Below, one piece after another: positions 52,554 to 61,144 of a stretch of 64,000 bases of DNA. The stretch comes from Rhodospirillales bacterium (lineage in GTDB: Bacteria; Pseudomonadota; Alphaproteobacteria; Rhodospirillales; Defluviicoccaceae), in contig JADJQT010000002.1 in NCBI GenBank assembly GCA_016712595.1, forward strand, positions 620,001 to 684,000, written 5' to 3'. Numbering within the stretch: position 1 is the first letter of the stretch; the number at the start of each line of letters is the position of its first letter. The notes beneath the pieces are model-generated. The model worked only from the letters and a program-made list of their open reading frames with translations. It had not been told where the DNA came from and did no database searches. Both the position numbers and the translations under genes were made by a program.

Positions 52554-53375
52554 ATGAGACAATCGATCAAGCCGATGCGGATCGCCGATGCGATCGCCGA
52601 CCACCTCGAGCGGCTGATCTACGAGGGCGCGCTGCGTCCGGGTGAGCGGCTGATCGGCGAGCGCGAGCTGGCGCAGCGGCTCGATGTTTCGCGCCCGTCG
52701 CTGCGCGATGCGCTCTTGCTGCTCGAGCAGCGTGGCCTGATTCAGACGGACCGGCAGGGCTCGCGCGTCGCCGAATTCCTGCGGCCGTTAACCCAACCGC
52801 TGGAGCAGTTGATCCAGAGCAACCCGGACGCCTCGCTCGACTATATGGAATTTCGCTCGATCATCGAAAGCGCGGCAGCGGCGTTCGCTGCGGTGCGGGC
52901 GACCCCGCTCGATCGCGAGTCCATCTCCGTCATTCTCGCCCGCATGGAGCGTGCCCACGGAAACGCGGACCCGGCGGAAGAGGCGGATGCCGATGCCGAG
53001 TTGCACGCGGCAACCTACGAAGCGGCGCACAACGTCATTATTCTTCATGTCATGCGGGCGTTTTCGGAGATGCTGCGGCGCGACGTTTTCTACAGCCGCG
53101 CACAATTCTATGGACTGCCCGGCGTGCGCGATGCGCTGCTCGATCAGCACCGGGCGATCGGCGATGCCATTCTCCGCGGGGATGCCGCCGCGGCGCGCGG
53201 CGCGGCGGCGGCGCACATCGCGTTTACCCGCAGTACCCTGGAGGCTGCCCGCCAGGCCGATGCTCGCCTTGACGTTTCGTTGCGCCGCGTCGGCCGCGCT
53301 GATCTCATCGCTTCCGCACGAACTGGCGATGGACGGCCGGGCGAAGGCGACGAGGTCGGCGCGACGCAGGAATAA
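52554..53375 (+). CDS. FadR-subfamily GntR regulator, probable lut repressor
   Basis: A 273-residue regulator. The winged helix (about 8-75) contains GERELAQRLDVSRPSLRDAL and a GLIQTDRQGSRVAE wing. An FCD all-helical ligand domain follows (about 92-240). It is divergent from lutABC and a matching palindrome sits in between, so it is probably the lactate-responsive switch, like LldR or PdhR relatives. The last 25 residues are a disordered tail. The ribosome site is weak. Confidence 0.9.
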   Translation: MRQSIKPMRIADAIADHLERLIYEGALRPGERLIGERELAQRLDVSRPSLRDALLLLEQRGLIQTDRQGSRVAEFLRPLTQPLEQLIQSNPDASLDYMEFRSIIESAAAAFAAVRATPLDRESISVILARMERAHGNADPAEEADADAELHAATYEAAHNVIILHVMRAFSEMLRRDVFYSRAQFYGLPGVRDALLDQHRAIGDAILRGDAAAARGAAAAHIAFTRSTLEAARQADARLDVSLRRVGRADLIASARTGDGRPGEGDEVGATQE

Positions 53376-53468
53376 GACGAGACCTCTTCCTGCGGTCACG
53401 CGCGCTCCGTGTTCTCAGCTCGTCGCATGAAATCGTGGCCAGTATCCTTTACCGTCAATGAGGTGGCG

Positions 53469-54089
53469 ATGAAGCGAGGTAACGCGGACAAGATGAGCAT
53501 GCAATTTTGGTTTGAGTTCGCCAGCACGTATTCCTACCCGGCGGCGCTTCGGATCGAGCGCGCGGCGGCGGCGCGCAACGTGCGCATCGCCTGGTGCCCG
53601 TTTCTCCTCGGCCCGATTTTTGCGGCGCAGGGTTGGGGCGATTCCCCGTTCAATCTCTTCCCGGCCAAGGGTGCGTATATGTGGCGCGATCTCGAACGCC
53701 TCTGCGAGGCCGAGCGCTTGCCTTGGCGCAGACCGTCTTGCTTCCCGCGCAGCGGCTTGCTCGCCGCGCGCCTCGCCTGCGTTGCCGAAGACGAGCCGTG
53801 GCTGCCGTCGTTCGTTCGCTCGGTCTACTGCGCCAACTTCGCCGAAGACCGCGATATTACCGCGGTGGACGAGATCGGCCGTTTGCTGACTGCGCTCGAT
53901 CTTCCCGCCAGCACTTGGCTCGATCGTGCGCAGAGTTACGATGCCAAAGCGCGGCTGCGCGCGCGGACCGAGGAGGCACAGCGAGCGGGGCTCTTCGGCG
54001 CTCCGAGCTTTGTTGTCGCGGGCGAACTGTTCTGGGGCAACGACCGCCTGGAAGCCGCGCTTGACTGGGCTGTTTGTCATGGCGGATGA
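53469..54089 (+). CDS. 2-hydroxychromene-2-carboxylate isomerase-like protein (DsbA/kappa-GST fold)
   Basis: A 206-residue protein of the HCCA isomerase/kappa-class GST family. FWFEFASTYSYPAALRIE near residues 11-28 is the N-terminal thioredoxin-fold strand-helix with the glutathione-contacting Ser. FGAPSFVVAGELFWGNDRLE near the C-terminus is the second hallmark. NahD-type enzymes act in naphthalene breakdown, but close relatives are widespread and of unknown substrate; no aromatic-degradation genes are nearby. The ATG at 53469 has GAGG five bases upstream; ATGs at 53493 and 53499 are alternatives. It overlaps hemF by 11 bases. Confidence 0.87.
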   Translation: MKRGNADKMSMQFWFEFASTYSYPAALRIERAAAARNVRIAWCPFLLGPIFAAQGWGDSPFNLFPAKGAYMWRDLERLCEAERLPWRRPSCFPRSGLLAARLACVAEDEPWLPSFVRSVYCANFAEDRDITAVDEIGRLLTALDLPASTWLDRAQSYDAKARLRARTEEAQRAGLFGAPSFVVAGELFWGNDRLEAALDWAVCHGG

Positions 54090-54975
54090 GCGCATCAGCG
54101 CCGATCCGCTGCCCGATGCTGCGACGCGGGCCCGCGTGACCGCGTGGTTTGTCACCTTGCGCGATCGGCTCATCGCCGCGTTCGAGGCGATCGAAGCGGA
54201 GGGTGCCGCGCCCTCACCAGACCCTTCACGTCCGTCTGACGATGCCGCCCCGGGCCGGTTCGTGCGCACCGCGTGGCAACGGCCCGGCGGCGGTGGCGGT
54301 GAGATGTCGATCTTGCGCGGACGGGTGCTGGAGAAGGCGGGCGTAAACGTCTCGACGGTCGAGGGGGAATTTTCGCCGGCCGTGCGACAGCGTATTCCCG
54401 GGGCAGGCGAGGACGGTCGCTTCTGGGCCTCGGGAATTTCTGTGGTCGTCCACCCGCAGTCCCCCCTTGTGCCTGCGGCGCATATGAATACGCGGATGAT
54501 CATCACCTCGAAGCGCTGGTTCGGCGGCGGTGCCGACCTCACGCCGGTCTTCGTCGATGACGACGATACATCAGCGTTCCATGGCGCGCTGCGTGCCGCG
54601 TGCGAGCGCCACGGTGATGCGTTTTATCCGCGCTTCAAGGCGTGGTGCGACGAATACTTCTACCTGCCGCACCGGGGTGAGCCACGCGGTGTCGGCGGCA
54701 TTTTTTTCGATGATCTCTGCGGCGAGGGATTCGAAGCCGATTTCGCCTTTGTCCGCGACGTCGGACTCGCGTTTCTCGACGTTTATCCGGCAATCGTTCA
54801 CCGCCACCGGGAGCGGCCATGGACGGAAGAGGAAAAGCGCGCGCAACTGATCAAGCGGGGTCGCTACGTCGAGTTCAACCTGCTGTGGGATCGGGGAACC
54901 CGCTTTGGCATCGAAACCGGCGGGAATCCCGAGGCGGTGCTCATGTCGATGCCGCCGGAAGTAATATGGCCGTGA
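54079..54975 (+). CDS. hemF: Coproporphyrinogen III oxidase, oxygen-dependent
   Basis: Aerobic heme-synthesis enzyme of 298 residues that decarboxylates coproporphyrinogen III to protoporphyrinogen IX. Signature parts are AAHMNTRMI, the WCDEYFYLPHRGEPRGVGGI family signature, and the C-terminal YVEFNLLWDRGTRFG and ILMSMPP-like VLMSMPPEV segments. The start overlaps the upstream HCCA isomerase-like gene. Presence of HemF suggests aerobic growth; an anaerobic HemN elsewhere is not excluded. Confidence 0.96.
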   Translation: MADERISADPLPDAATRARVTAWFVTLRDRLIAAFEAIEAEGAAPSPDPSRPSDDAAPGRFVRTAWQRPGGGGGEMSILRGRVLEKAGVNVSTVEGEFSPAVRQRIPGAGEDGRFWASGISVVVHPQSPLVPAAHMNTRMIITSKRWFGGGADLTPVFVDDDDTSAFHGALRAACERHGDAFYPRFKAWCDEYFYLPHRGEPRGVGGIFFDDLCGEGFEADFAFVRDVGLAFLDVYPAIVHRHRERPWTEEEKRAQLIKRGRYVEFNLLWDRGTRFGIETGGNPEAVLMSMPPEVIWP

Positions 54976-55102
54976 GCCGCGTGCACTGATTCGCGGCAGC
55001 GGGGCAACAATCACCAGGGAAATCGTTGGCTAGTGTGACAACCGTCAACGGTGCGAGCCGGAAACTGGACTAGGATGCCACTCGTTCGCTCTGACGGCGG
55101 GC

Positions 55103-55537
55103 ATGTTCGCGGCGATCTTGCGGGGGACTATGCTTCTTTCCTGGCTGGCGCTGATCGCCACCATTATCTGCAGCACCGGCGGCAACACCTTTGCCAACTG
55201 GTCTCACCACTTCGAAGGTCGTCGTCGACTGCTGGTTCTGGGCTCGGCGATCGGTATTCACGGCTTCGGGCTGCTGTGCTTTTCGCTGGCGCTGACCGGC
55301 ATTCCGCTGGCAATCGCCTATCCGGTATTGATCGGCGGCAGCGTCGCCTGTGTGAGCTTTCTCGCCGTGCTGCTGTTTGGTGAGCGCATTACGTCACGCC
55401 ACCTCGGCGGGCTGGCCTTGGTTCTTGTCGGCATGCTGATGTTGAACGACACAACGGCGCCAGTGTCCGGAGCCTCCGCCACACCGGTTACGACGCCGAT
55501 GACAAGCCCGACCGCCGCTATGGGAGACGCCAAATGA
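55103..55537 (+). CDS. SMR-like four-helix membrane protein, first of a pair
   Basis: Small membrane protein of up to 144 residues with four hydrophobic helices in the order of SMR/EamA half-transporters. LAIAYPVLIGGSVACVSFLA and a FGERIT segment are SMR/EamA-like. The acidic residue that SMR drug pumps carry in helix 1 is absent. The C-terminus is a Thr, Pro and Ala-rich tail. A start at the ATG at 55130 (135 residues) is equally possible. It overlaps its partner as ATGA, as in heteromeric paired SMR or ArnE/ArnF-type flippases. Confidence 0.75.
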   Translation: MFAAILRGTMLLSWLALIATIICSTGGNTFANWSHHFEGRRRLLVLGSAIGIHGFGLLCFSLALTGIPLAIAYPVLIGGSVACVSFLAVLLFGERITSRHLGGLALVLVGMLMLNDTTAPVSGASATPVTTPMTSPTAAMGDAK

Positions 55538-55926
55538 GCCCTTCAGTCAAAGCAACTGCGGTGGCACCGCGGGCGGAGATCGGCTCGTGGCTTAACCTCG
55601 CAGTCGCGATCGCGCTGCTCAACGGTGGAAATCTCCTGCTCGACCGCGTCGCCAAGGCCGCGGGAGTGGGGCTTGATCTGTTCTTCTCGCCCGGATTCGT
55701 CGTTGCCATCGGCTGCCTCGGTCTCGCCTTCTTGTTTTACGTTCGCGCGCTGGCCCGTTTGCCCCTCGCGGTCGCCTATCCGATCATGGTCGGTCTGTCG
55801 ATGATCATCGTCGCCGTTGCCAACCACTTCTGGGGTCAGGAGGTCCTGTCGCAGGTGCAGATCCTGGGCGTATTCGTGCTTTTCTTTGGCGTCGTGCTGA
55901 TTTCGACCGCCGCGCGTCCCTCCTGA
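55534..55926 (+). CDS. SMR-like four-helix membrane protein, second of a pair
   Basis: A 130-residue protein with four membrane helices and a PLAVAYPIMVGLSMIIVAVA segment matching helix 3 of its upstream partner, so the two are paralogous halves. No membrane-embedded Glu is seen in helix 1. The gene pair probably makes an antiparallel heterodimer. The transported compound, possibly a lipid-linked or small cationic molecule, cannot be inferred. Confidence 0.77.
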   Translation: MSPSVKATAVAPRAEIGSWLNLAVAIALLNGGNLLLDRVAKAAGVGLDLFFSPGFVVAIGCLGLAFLFYVRALARLPLAVAYPIMVGLSMIIVAVANHFWGQEVLSQVQILGVFVLFFGVVLISTAARPS

Positions 55927-56090
55927 TGCCGCTTTTGCCCGTCCCGGGACTGTGGCGTGGGTGTGATCGCGGAACAACCGATGTGTTTATGCGCGTCGCG
56001 CGTCTTGCGTGTGGCCGCAGGGACATCTAATAACATAAAGATAAATGTTCCTATGCCCCTGGTGGCGGCGGATCGCGGCGACGAAACGGA

Positions 56091-57824
56091 ATGACAATGA
56101 AAGCCTTCCCGGTGTTGTGGCTGCTGGCTGTGACGGCCGGCGTAATACTCGTTCGTCAGCCCGAAGCCGGGGCCGCGATCGTCGGCGACATCCCCTCGTC
56201 GATCGAGCACCTGATGACCGCGGTGCCGCAGTCGGAGGTCGGCCTTGGAACGCCCACCGACGCGGATGTGCTTGCCGGGTTTTATCAGCAGCGGCAGTAC
56301 AAGCCCGTCTGGATCGACGACCGCGGACTGAACGGGCGGGGACAATCATTGCTGCAGGCCTTCCGCTCGGCGACAGATGACGGTCTTGATCCCAGCGAAT
56401 ACCTGCCGCCCGAAACCTCGGCTGTGAACCTTGCTGCCAGCAATTCTGCGCCCACGCTGCGGGTGCCGGCCACCGCGGCCGCCCCTTCATTGCCGCTCTC
56501 CCCGCGCTCGGCGGGTGACGGCGCCCTCGCCGGGAGCGGCGCCACAGCCGATCGCCTGGCATCGATGGACGTTGCACTGAACCTCGCACTTCTTCGTTAT
56601 GCGTCGGATGTTCGCCGCGGCCGGACCGTTCAATCGGGCAATGAGGACGGGAGGGTCGCCCTGAAGGTAATGGACCCCCTCGGCGTCCTGACCAAGGCGG
56701 CCGAATCGAACGATCCGAAGGCGTTCGTCGCGAGCCTCGCGCCGATTGATCCGATCTACATCGGCTTGCGTCGGCTGTTGGCCCGTTATCGGGCCATCGC
56801 GGCGGCCGGGGGCTGGCCGACTGTGCCAGAAGGGCCAAAGCTCGAGCCGGGAATGACCGATCGACGGACGGCAGCGCTGCGTTTGCGTCTGCAATTGACT
56901 GATGATCTGCCGGTCACTGAGCAGGGTCGGGCGCTTGATCGCTTCGATGATGCTGTCGAGCAAGCGGTGCGCCGCTTTCAAGGGCGCAATGGGCTCGCTG
57001 CGGATGGTGTGGTCGGCCCGCGCACTCTGGCGGCGCTGAACGTTCCGGCGCAGGACCGGATTCGCCAGATTCTGGTCAATCTTGAACGCTCACGCTGGTT
57101 GCCGGACGATCTTGGCAATCCCTATGTCATGGTCAATCTCGCCGCGTTCGAGCTCGAGGTTGTCGAATCCGGCCGGACGGCGCTTCAAATGCGGGTTGTC
57201 GTCGGCGAGCTCGACAAGCGGACGCCAGTGTTCAGCGACGCGATCAGCTACATCGAGTTCAACCCTTATTGGAATATTCCCCGTAGTATCGCGGTGAAGG
57301 AAGAGCTGCCGCAATTGCGCGGCAATCCCGGCGCGCTGAGCGCAAAAAATATCAAGATCCTGAGTTCTGATGGTGAGGTCGTCGACCCCTACATGGTCGA
57401 TTGGTCGACGGTTAACAGCAATCATTTTCCTTATCGTCTGCGTCAGGAACCAGGGCAGCGGAATGCGCTGGGTCGGATCAAGTTCATGTTTCCCAATCCG
57501 TATGATATTTACTTGCATGACACGCCGTCACGATCGCTCTTCCAGCGGTCGGTGCGAGCGTTTTCTCACGGATGTATCCGGGTGGAGAAACCGCTTGAGC
57601 TTGCCGAACTCCTGCTTCGCCAGACCGACGGCTGGCAGCGCAGCCGCATCGACGGGGTTATCAAGGATGGTCGCAATCGCGCCGTCTCACTCGCCAAGCC
57701 GGTGCCGGTGCATATCGTCTATCTGACCGCGTGGATGTCGCCCGACGGGCGCGCGCAATTCCGCGACGATCTTTACAACCGTGACGCGACTTTAGTGGCC
57801 GCGCTCGACGCGCATCGCGAGTAA
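56091..57824 (+). CDS. L,D-transpeptidase (YcbB/LdtD-like)
   Basis: Peptidoglycan-crosslinking enzyme of 577 residues, exported to the periplasm. It has an N-terminal signal/anchor helix (about 5-20), then a YcbB-type scaffold domain (DVLAGFYQQRQYKPVWIDDRG). A peptidoglycan-binding domain follows near 310-345 (AVRRFQGRNGLAADGVVGPRTLAALNV shortened here to its core GLAADGVVGPRT). The YkuD catalytic domain has HDTPSR and SHGCIRVE with Cys495. It forms 3-3 cross-links and may attach proteins or help stress resistance. Start at 56091 or 56097. The following gene is a YcbK homologue, the same order as ycbB-ycbK in Escherichia coli. Confidence 0.92.
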   Translation: MTMKAFPVLWLLAVTAGVILVRQPEAGAAIVGDIPSSIEHLMTAVPQSEVGLGTPTDADVLAGFYQQRQYKPVWIDDRGLNGRGQSLLQAFRSATDDGLDPSEYLPPETSAVNLAASNSAPTLRVPATAAAPSLPLSPRSAGDGALAGSGATADRLASMDVALNLALLRYASDVRRGRTVQSGNEDGRVALKVMDPLGVLTKAAESNDPKAFVASLAPIDPIYIGLRRLLARYRAIAAAGGWPTVPEGPKLEPGMTDRRTAALRLRLQLTDDLPVTEQGRALDRFDDAVEQAVRRFQGRNGLAADGVVGPRTLAALNVPAQDRIRQILVNLERSRWLPDDLGNPYVMVNLAAFELEVVESGRTALQMRVVVGELDKRTPVFSDAISYIEFNPYWNIPRSIAVKEELPQLRGNPGALSAKNIKILSSDGEVVDPYMVDWSTVNSNHFPYRLRQEPGQRNALGRIKFMFPNPYDIYLHDTPSRSLFQRSVRAFSHGCIRVEKPLELAELLLRQTDGWQRSRIDGVIKDGRNRAVSLAKPVPVHIVYLTAWMSPDGRAQFRDDLYNRDATLVAALDAHRE

Positions 57825-57957
57825 ATATTAGCTGATCCTGCTTTCCTTTCCGTTCCACGCCCTAAGGTGTTGACCTTCACACGCCGGTTGAGGCACAAAC
57901 CGGAAGTCAGCCCTTTTGCACTCCGGCGACAAAGTAAACGGAAGGGAGCATCGGAAG

Positions 57958-58563
57958 GTGAAAGACGAGCAGCAAAAGGCCGCTTGTTCGCGTCGCCGTT
58001 TTCTGGCGGTCGGGATGGCCAGTGTCGCAGGCTTGGCAGCCACGCCGACTTGGGCTCGTGATTCGGTCGAATGGGGGGAGACCCAATTCTCCTGGACGCA
58101 CCCGAAAGTCACCGTCGAGCGCGCGCTGTCGTTCCGCCACCGGCACACCGATGAAACTTTGAATACCGTCTACTACGCCAACGGCCGTTATCTTCCGCAA
58201 GCCCTCGACGAAGTGAACTGGCTGCTGCGCGATTTTCGCACCTCCGAGATCAAGCCGATCGATCCGCAATTGCTTGACCTTCTCTACGCGGTTCGCCAGC
58301 GGCTCGAATCGAACGAATCTTTTGACGTGTTCTCCGGGTATCGCTCACCGGAGACCAACGCCCTGTTGCGCCGCGAAGGCTGGGGGGTTGCGCGCAATAG
58401 CCTGCACATGCAAGGCATGGCGATCGACATCGGGCTTCCTGGGATGGAAACCCGGCACATCGCCAACTGCGCACTGTCGCTGCAGCGGGGGGGCGTCGGA
58501 ATCTATCGGCGCTACAACTTCGTGCATCTCGATACCGGAAGGGTTCGCACGTGGCGCGGCTGA
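57958..58563 (+). CDS. Tat-exported DUF882/YcbK-like peptidase
   Basis: A 201-residue periplasmic protein of the YcbK (peptidase M15-like) family. The N-terminus has a twin-arginine signal, SRRRFLAVGMASVAGLA, so it is exported folded. The catalytic domain keeps the zinc-site pattern HMQGMAIDI and HLDTG, with the FSGYRSPETNALLR segment. GTG at 57958 is chosen because GGGAG lies upstream; a TTG at 57916 is possible. Together with the L,D-transpeptidase it probably remodels peptidoglycan. Confidence 0.9.
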   Translation: MKDEQQKAACSRRRFLAVGMASVAGLAATPTWARDSVEWGETQFSWTHPKVTVERALSFRHRHTDETLNTVYYANGRYLPQALDEVNWLLRDFRTSEIKPIDPQLLDLLYAVRQRLESNESFDVFSGYRSPETNALLRREGWGVARNSLHMQGMAIDIGLPGMETRHIANCALSLQRGGVGIYRRYNFVHLDTGRVRTWRG

Positions 58564-58574
58564 TCCTGAATTAG

Positions 58575-58609
58575 GGCCGCCTCGACGAGATTCCCTGCGG
58601 CGGCCTTTC
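58575..58609 (+). terminator. Rho-independent-type terminator after the YcbK-like gene
   Basis: GGCCGCC (58575-58581) pairs with GGCGGCC (58599-58605), followed by TTTCT. It lies 12 bases after the stop and separates this unit from the queuosine operon. Confidence 0.6.
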
Positions 58610-58760
58610 TCATCGAAATTAAGTGGCTATTCTCTCGTCATTGGGTTGTCACGCGCCGGCATGGCTTGGGCGGGCGGGGTCTGCTTGGATCTGAGCACAT
58701 CGGCTGTGGCTTCTGCCCGGCAGGACGCCGGCGTCTTGACGCCCCTGCGCGCGTGACCGG

Positions 58761-59795
58761 ATGAAACGCGAGGACTTCGATTTTTCCCTGCCCACCGACC
58801 GCATTGCTCAGCGACCGGCGGTGCCGCGGGACTCGGCTCGCCTGCTGACCGTGGGCGAGACGCGCGATGACCAGACGATCACCGACCTGCCGCGTCTATT
58901 GCGCCCGGGTGACCTTCTCGTCCTTAACGATACCCGGGTCATCGCCTCAAGGCTGTTCGGGTGGCGCGGTTCCGTGCGCATCGAGGCCACGCTCATCGAG
59001 AGGCACGGAGCTGGGGTGTGGTGGGCGCTCGCCAAACCAGCGCGCCGGCTCAAGCCGGGGGATCGTATCGACGTCGCCTGTGGATTCGCACCCAAGGTGG
59101 TGGCGAAGCGAGCGGACGGCGCGGTATTGCTCGACTTGGCGCAGGACGACGCCGCGCTGGCGGAGGCGCTTGAGGCGCACGGCGCAGCACCCCTCCCGCC
59201 GTACATTCGCCGCAACGCGCTCGATCCACGCGACCGGCGGGACTATCAGACGGTCTTCGCCGACCGGCCGGGGGCGGTGGCCGCGCCGACGGCGGGGCTT
59301 CATTTTACGCCGGCGTTGATTGCCGCGCTTGAAGCGGCCGGCATCGCCATGACCTGCGTTACCCTGCACGTGGGCGCCGGAACGTTCTTGCCGGTGAAGA
59401 CGGAACGCCTCGAAGACCACATCATGCACAGTGAAACCGGCGAGATCGGCGCCGCCGCTGTCGCCGCGATCACTCGCTGCCGCACCGACGGCGGGCGAGT
59501 GATCGCGGTCGGCACGACGTCGCTGCGTCTGTTGGAAACAGCGGCGGACGAACGCGGCGACGTGCATGAATGGTCGGGCGAGACGTCGCTCTTTATTACC
59601 CCCGGCTTTGGCTTTCGCATCGTGGATCGTTTGCTGACCAACTTTCATCTGCCGTGTTCGACGCTGTTCATGCTGGTTTGTGCCTTTGCTGGTACCCAGC
59701 GCATGCGCGAGGCCTATGCGCACGCGATCGAGCGGGGGTATCGATTTTACTCTTATGGAGATGCTTGCCTTCTCGATCGCGCGGTGGCGTCGTGA
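58761..59795 (+). CDS. queA: S-adenosylmethionine:tRNA ribosyltransferase-isomerase
   Basis: Penultimate enzyme of queuosine synthesis, 344 residues. It transfers the ribosyl part of SAM to preQ1 in tRNA to give epoxyqueuosine. The N-terminal FDFSLPTDRIAQRPAVPRDS and the FADRPGAVAAPTAGLHFTP-like segments, and FLPVKTERLEDHIMHSE, are diagnostic. The stop overlaps the tgt start (GTGA). The start ATG has only a weak ribosome site. Confidence 0.96.
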   Translation: MKREDFDFSLPTDRIAQRPAVPRDSARLLTVGETRDDQTITDLPRLLRPGDLLVLNDTRVIASRLFGWRGSVRIEATLIERHGAGVWWALAKPARRLKPGDRIDVACGFAPKVVAKRADGAVLLDLAQDDAALAEALEAHGAAPLPPYIRRNALDPRDRRDYQTVFADRPGAVAAPTAGLHFTPALIAALEAAGIAMTCVTLHVGAGTFLPVKTERLEDHIMHSETGEIGAAAVAAITRCRTDGGRVIAVGTTSLRLLETAADERGDVHEWSGETSLFITPGFGFRIVDRLLTNFHLPCSTLFMLVCAFAGTQRMREAYAHAIERGYRFYSYGDACLLDRAVAS

Positions 59796-60946
59796 GCGGT
59801 ATCGGATTTCGCCTGCTGGCGACCGACGGCGAGGCGCGCTGTGGCGAGATCGAGACGGCGCACGGCACTCTGTCGACGCCGGCGTTCATGCCGGTGGGAA
59901 CGGCGGCGAGCGTTAAAGCGTTGACCCCCGAAATGCTGGCATCGAGCGATGTCGGCATGGTTCTGGCCAACACCTATCACCTGATGCTGCGGCCGGGCGC
60001 CGAGCGTGTCGCGCGCCTCGGCGGGCTGCATGTATTCATGCGTTGGCCGGGGCCGATTCTCACCGATTCCGGCGGCTATCAGGTGATGTCGCTCGCCGCG
60101 CTGCGCACGATCGACGAAGATGCCGTGACCTTCCGCAGCCATGTTGATGGCTCCCGCCACCGTCTGACACCGGCTCGCGCCATTGACATCCAGCGATTGC
60201 TCGATGCGGACATCTCGATGGTGCTCGACGAGTGTCCGCGTTTCGGCGTCGGCGAGGAGGAAGCGGCAGCGTCGATGCGGCGCTCGATGCGCTGGGCGGA
60301 GCGCAGCAAGGACGCGTTCGTGCCACGTGCCGGATACGGTCTGTTCGGGATCGTTCAAGGCGGGGTCCATGCCGATCTGCGCGCCGAATCCGCCGCATCG
60401 CTGCGTGAGATCGGCTTCGACGGCTATGCTGTCGGCGGCTTGGCGGTGGGCGAGGGGCAGGAGACGATGTTCGCCATTCTAGATCGGACGGCGCCGCTGC
60501 TACCCAGCGACCGGCCGCGCTATCTCATGGGCGTCGGCAAGCCGGACGACCTCGTCGGTGCGGTCGCGCGCGGGATCGATCTGTTTGACTGCGTGTTGCC
60601 GACGCGCTCGGGCCGGACCGGGCAGGCATTCACCCGCAATGGTCCCGTCAACCTGCGCAACGCCCGCCATGCCGACGATCCGAGGCCGCTCGACGAGAGC
60701 CTCGATTGCCCGGCCAGCCGCGAGTATAGCCGCGGCTATCTTCACCATCTCGTGCGCTCCAACGAAATCCTCGGCGCCATACTGCTGTCCTGGCACAACG
60801 TCGCCTATTATCAGTCCTTGGTGGCGCAGATGCGCGCGGCGATCAGGGTCGGGCGCTTTGCTGCGTTCAGCGCCGCGTTCGCGCACACGTATGCAGCGGG
60901 CGACATCGAGCCGATCACGGCCCGGTGCAGCGCCGACGAAGAGTGA
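59792..60946 (+). CDS. tgt: tRNA-guanine transglycosylase with altered zinc site
   Basis: Exchanges guanine 34 for preQ1 in tRNAs for Asp, Asn, His and Tyr. The GTG at 59792 gives 384 residues, the usual length. Catalytic Asp92 (TDSGGYQV) and nucleophile Asp266 (GIDLFDCVLPTR) are present, as is GGLAVGEG. The zinc site is not standard. By alignment to the family CxCxxC...H pattern, residue 304 is Leu, 306 is Cys, 309 is Ser and 335 is His, so two of four ligands are missing. The enzyme may hold zinc differently or not at all. It is translationally coupled to queA. Confidence 0.94.
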   Translation: MSGIGFRLLATDGEARCGEIETAHGTLSTPAFMPVGTAASVKALTPEMLASSDVGMVLANTYHLMLRPGAERVARLGGLHVFMRWPGPILTDSGGYQVMSLAALRTIDEDAVTFRSHVDGSRHRLTPARAIDIQRLLDADISMVLDECPRFGVGEEEAAASMRRSMRWAERSKDAFVPRAGYGLFGIVQGGVHADLRAESAASLREIGFDGYAVGGLAVGEGQETMFAILDRTAPLLPSDRPRYLMGVGKPDDLVGAVARGIDLFDCVLPTRSGRTGQAFTRNGPVNLRNARHADDPRPLDESLDCPASREYSRGYLHHLVRSNEILGAILLSWHNVAYYQSLVAQMRAAIRVGRFAAFSAAFAHTYAAGDIEPITARCSADEE

Positions 60947-60952
60947 GATGAG

Positions 60953-61144
60953 ATGGTCAAGCAGCAGATGCCGGTCGCGTTCCTGCTCGCCAGTCTGGTG
61001 GCGGCCGCATGCACGCCGCAGGAGTTCGTTCAGGTGGTTGGCCAGACACTGTACAACTCCGGGCGGTACCTCTGTACCCAGAGCCGGAACTGCGATACCC
61101 CCAATGACGGCATGCCGTCCGGCGCCAGTAGCAACGGGCGATGA
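60953..61144 (+). CDS. Small predicted lipoprotein in the queuosine cluster
   Basis: A 63-residue protein with a signal peptide and lipobox LVAAAC (Cys20). The mature part is about 44 residues with two further cysteines (YLCTQ, NCDTP) and a Ser and Gly-rich end. It starts six bases after tgt and its stop overlaps the queF ATG by four bases, so it is made with the queuosine enzymes. No link to queuosine chemistry is evident. Confidence 0.7.
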   Translation: MVKQQMPVAFLLASLVAAACTPQEFVQVVGQTLYNSGRYLCTQSRNCDTPNDGMPSGASSNGR

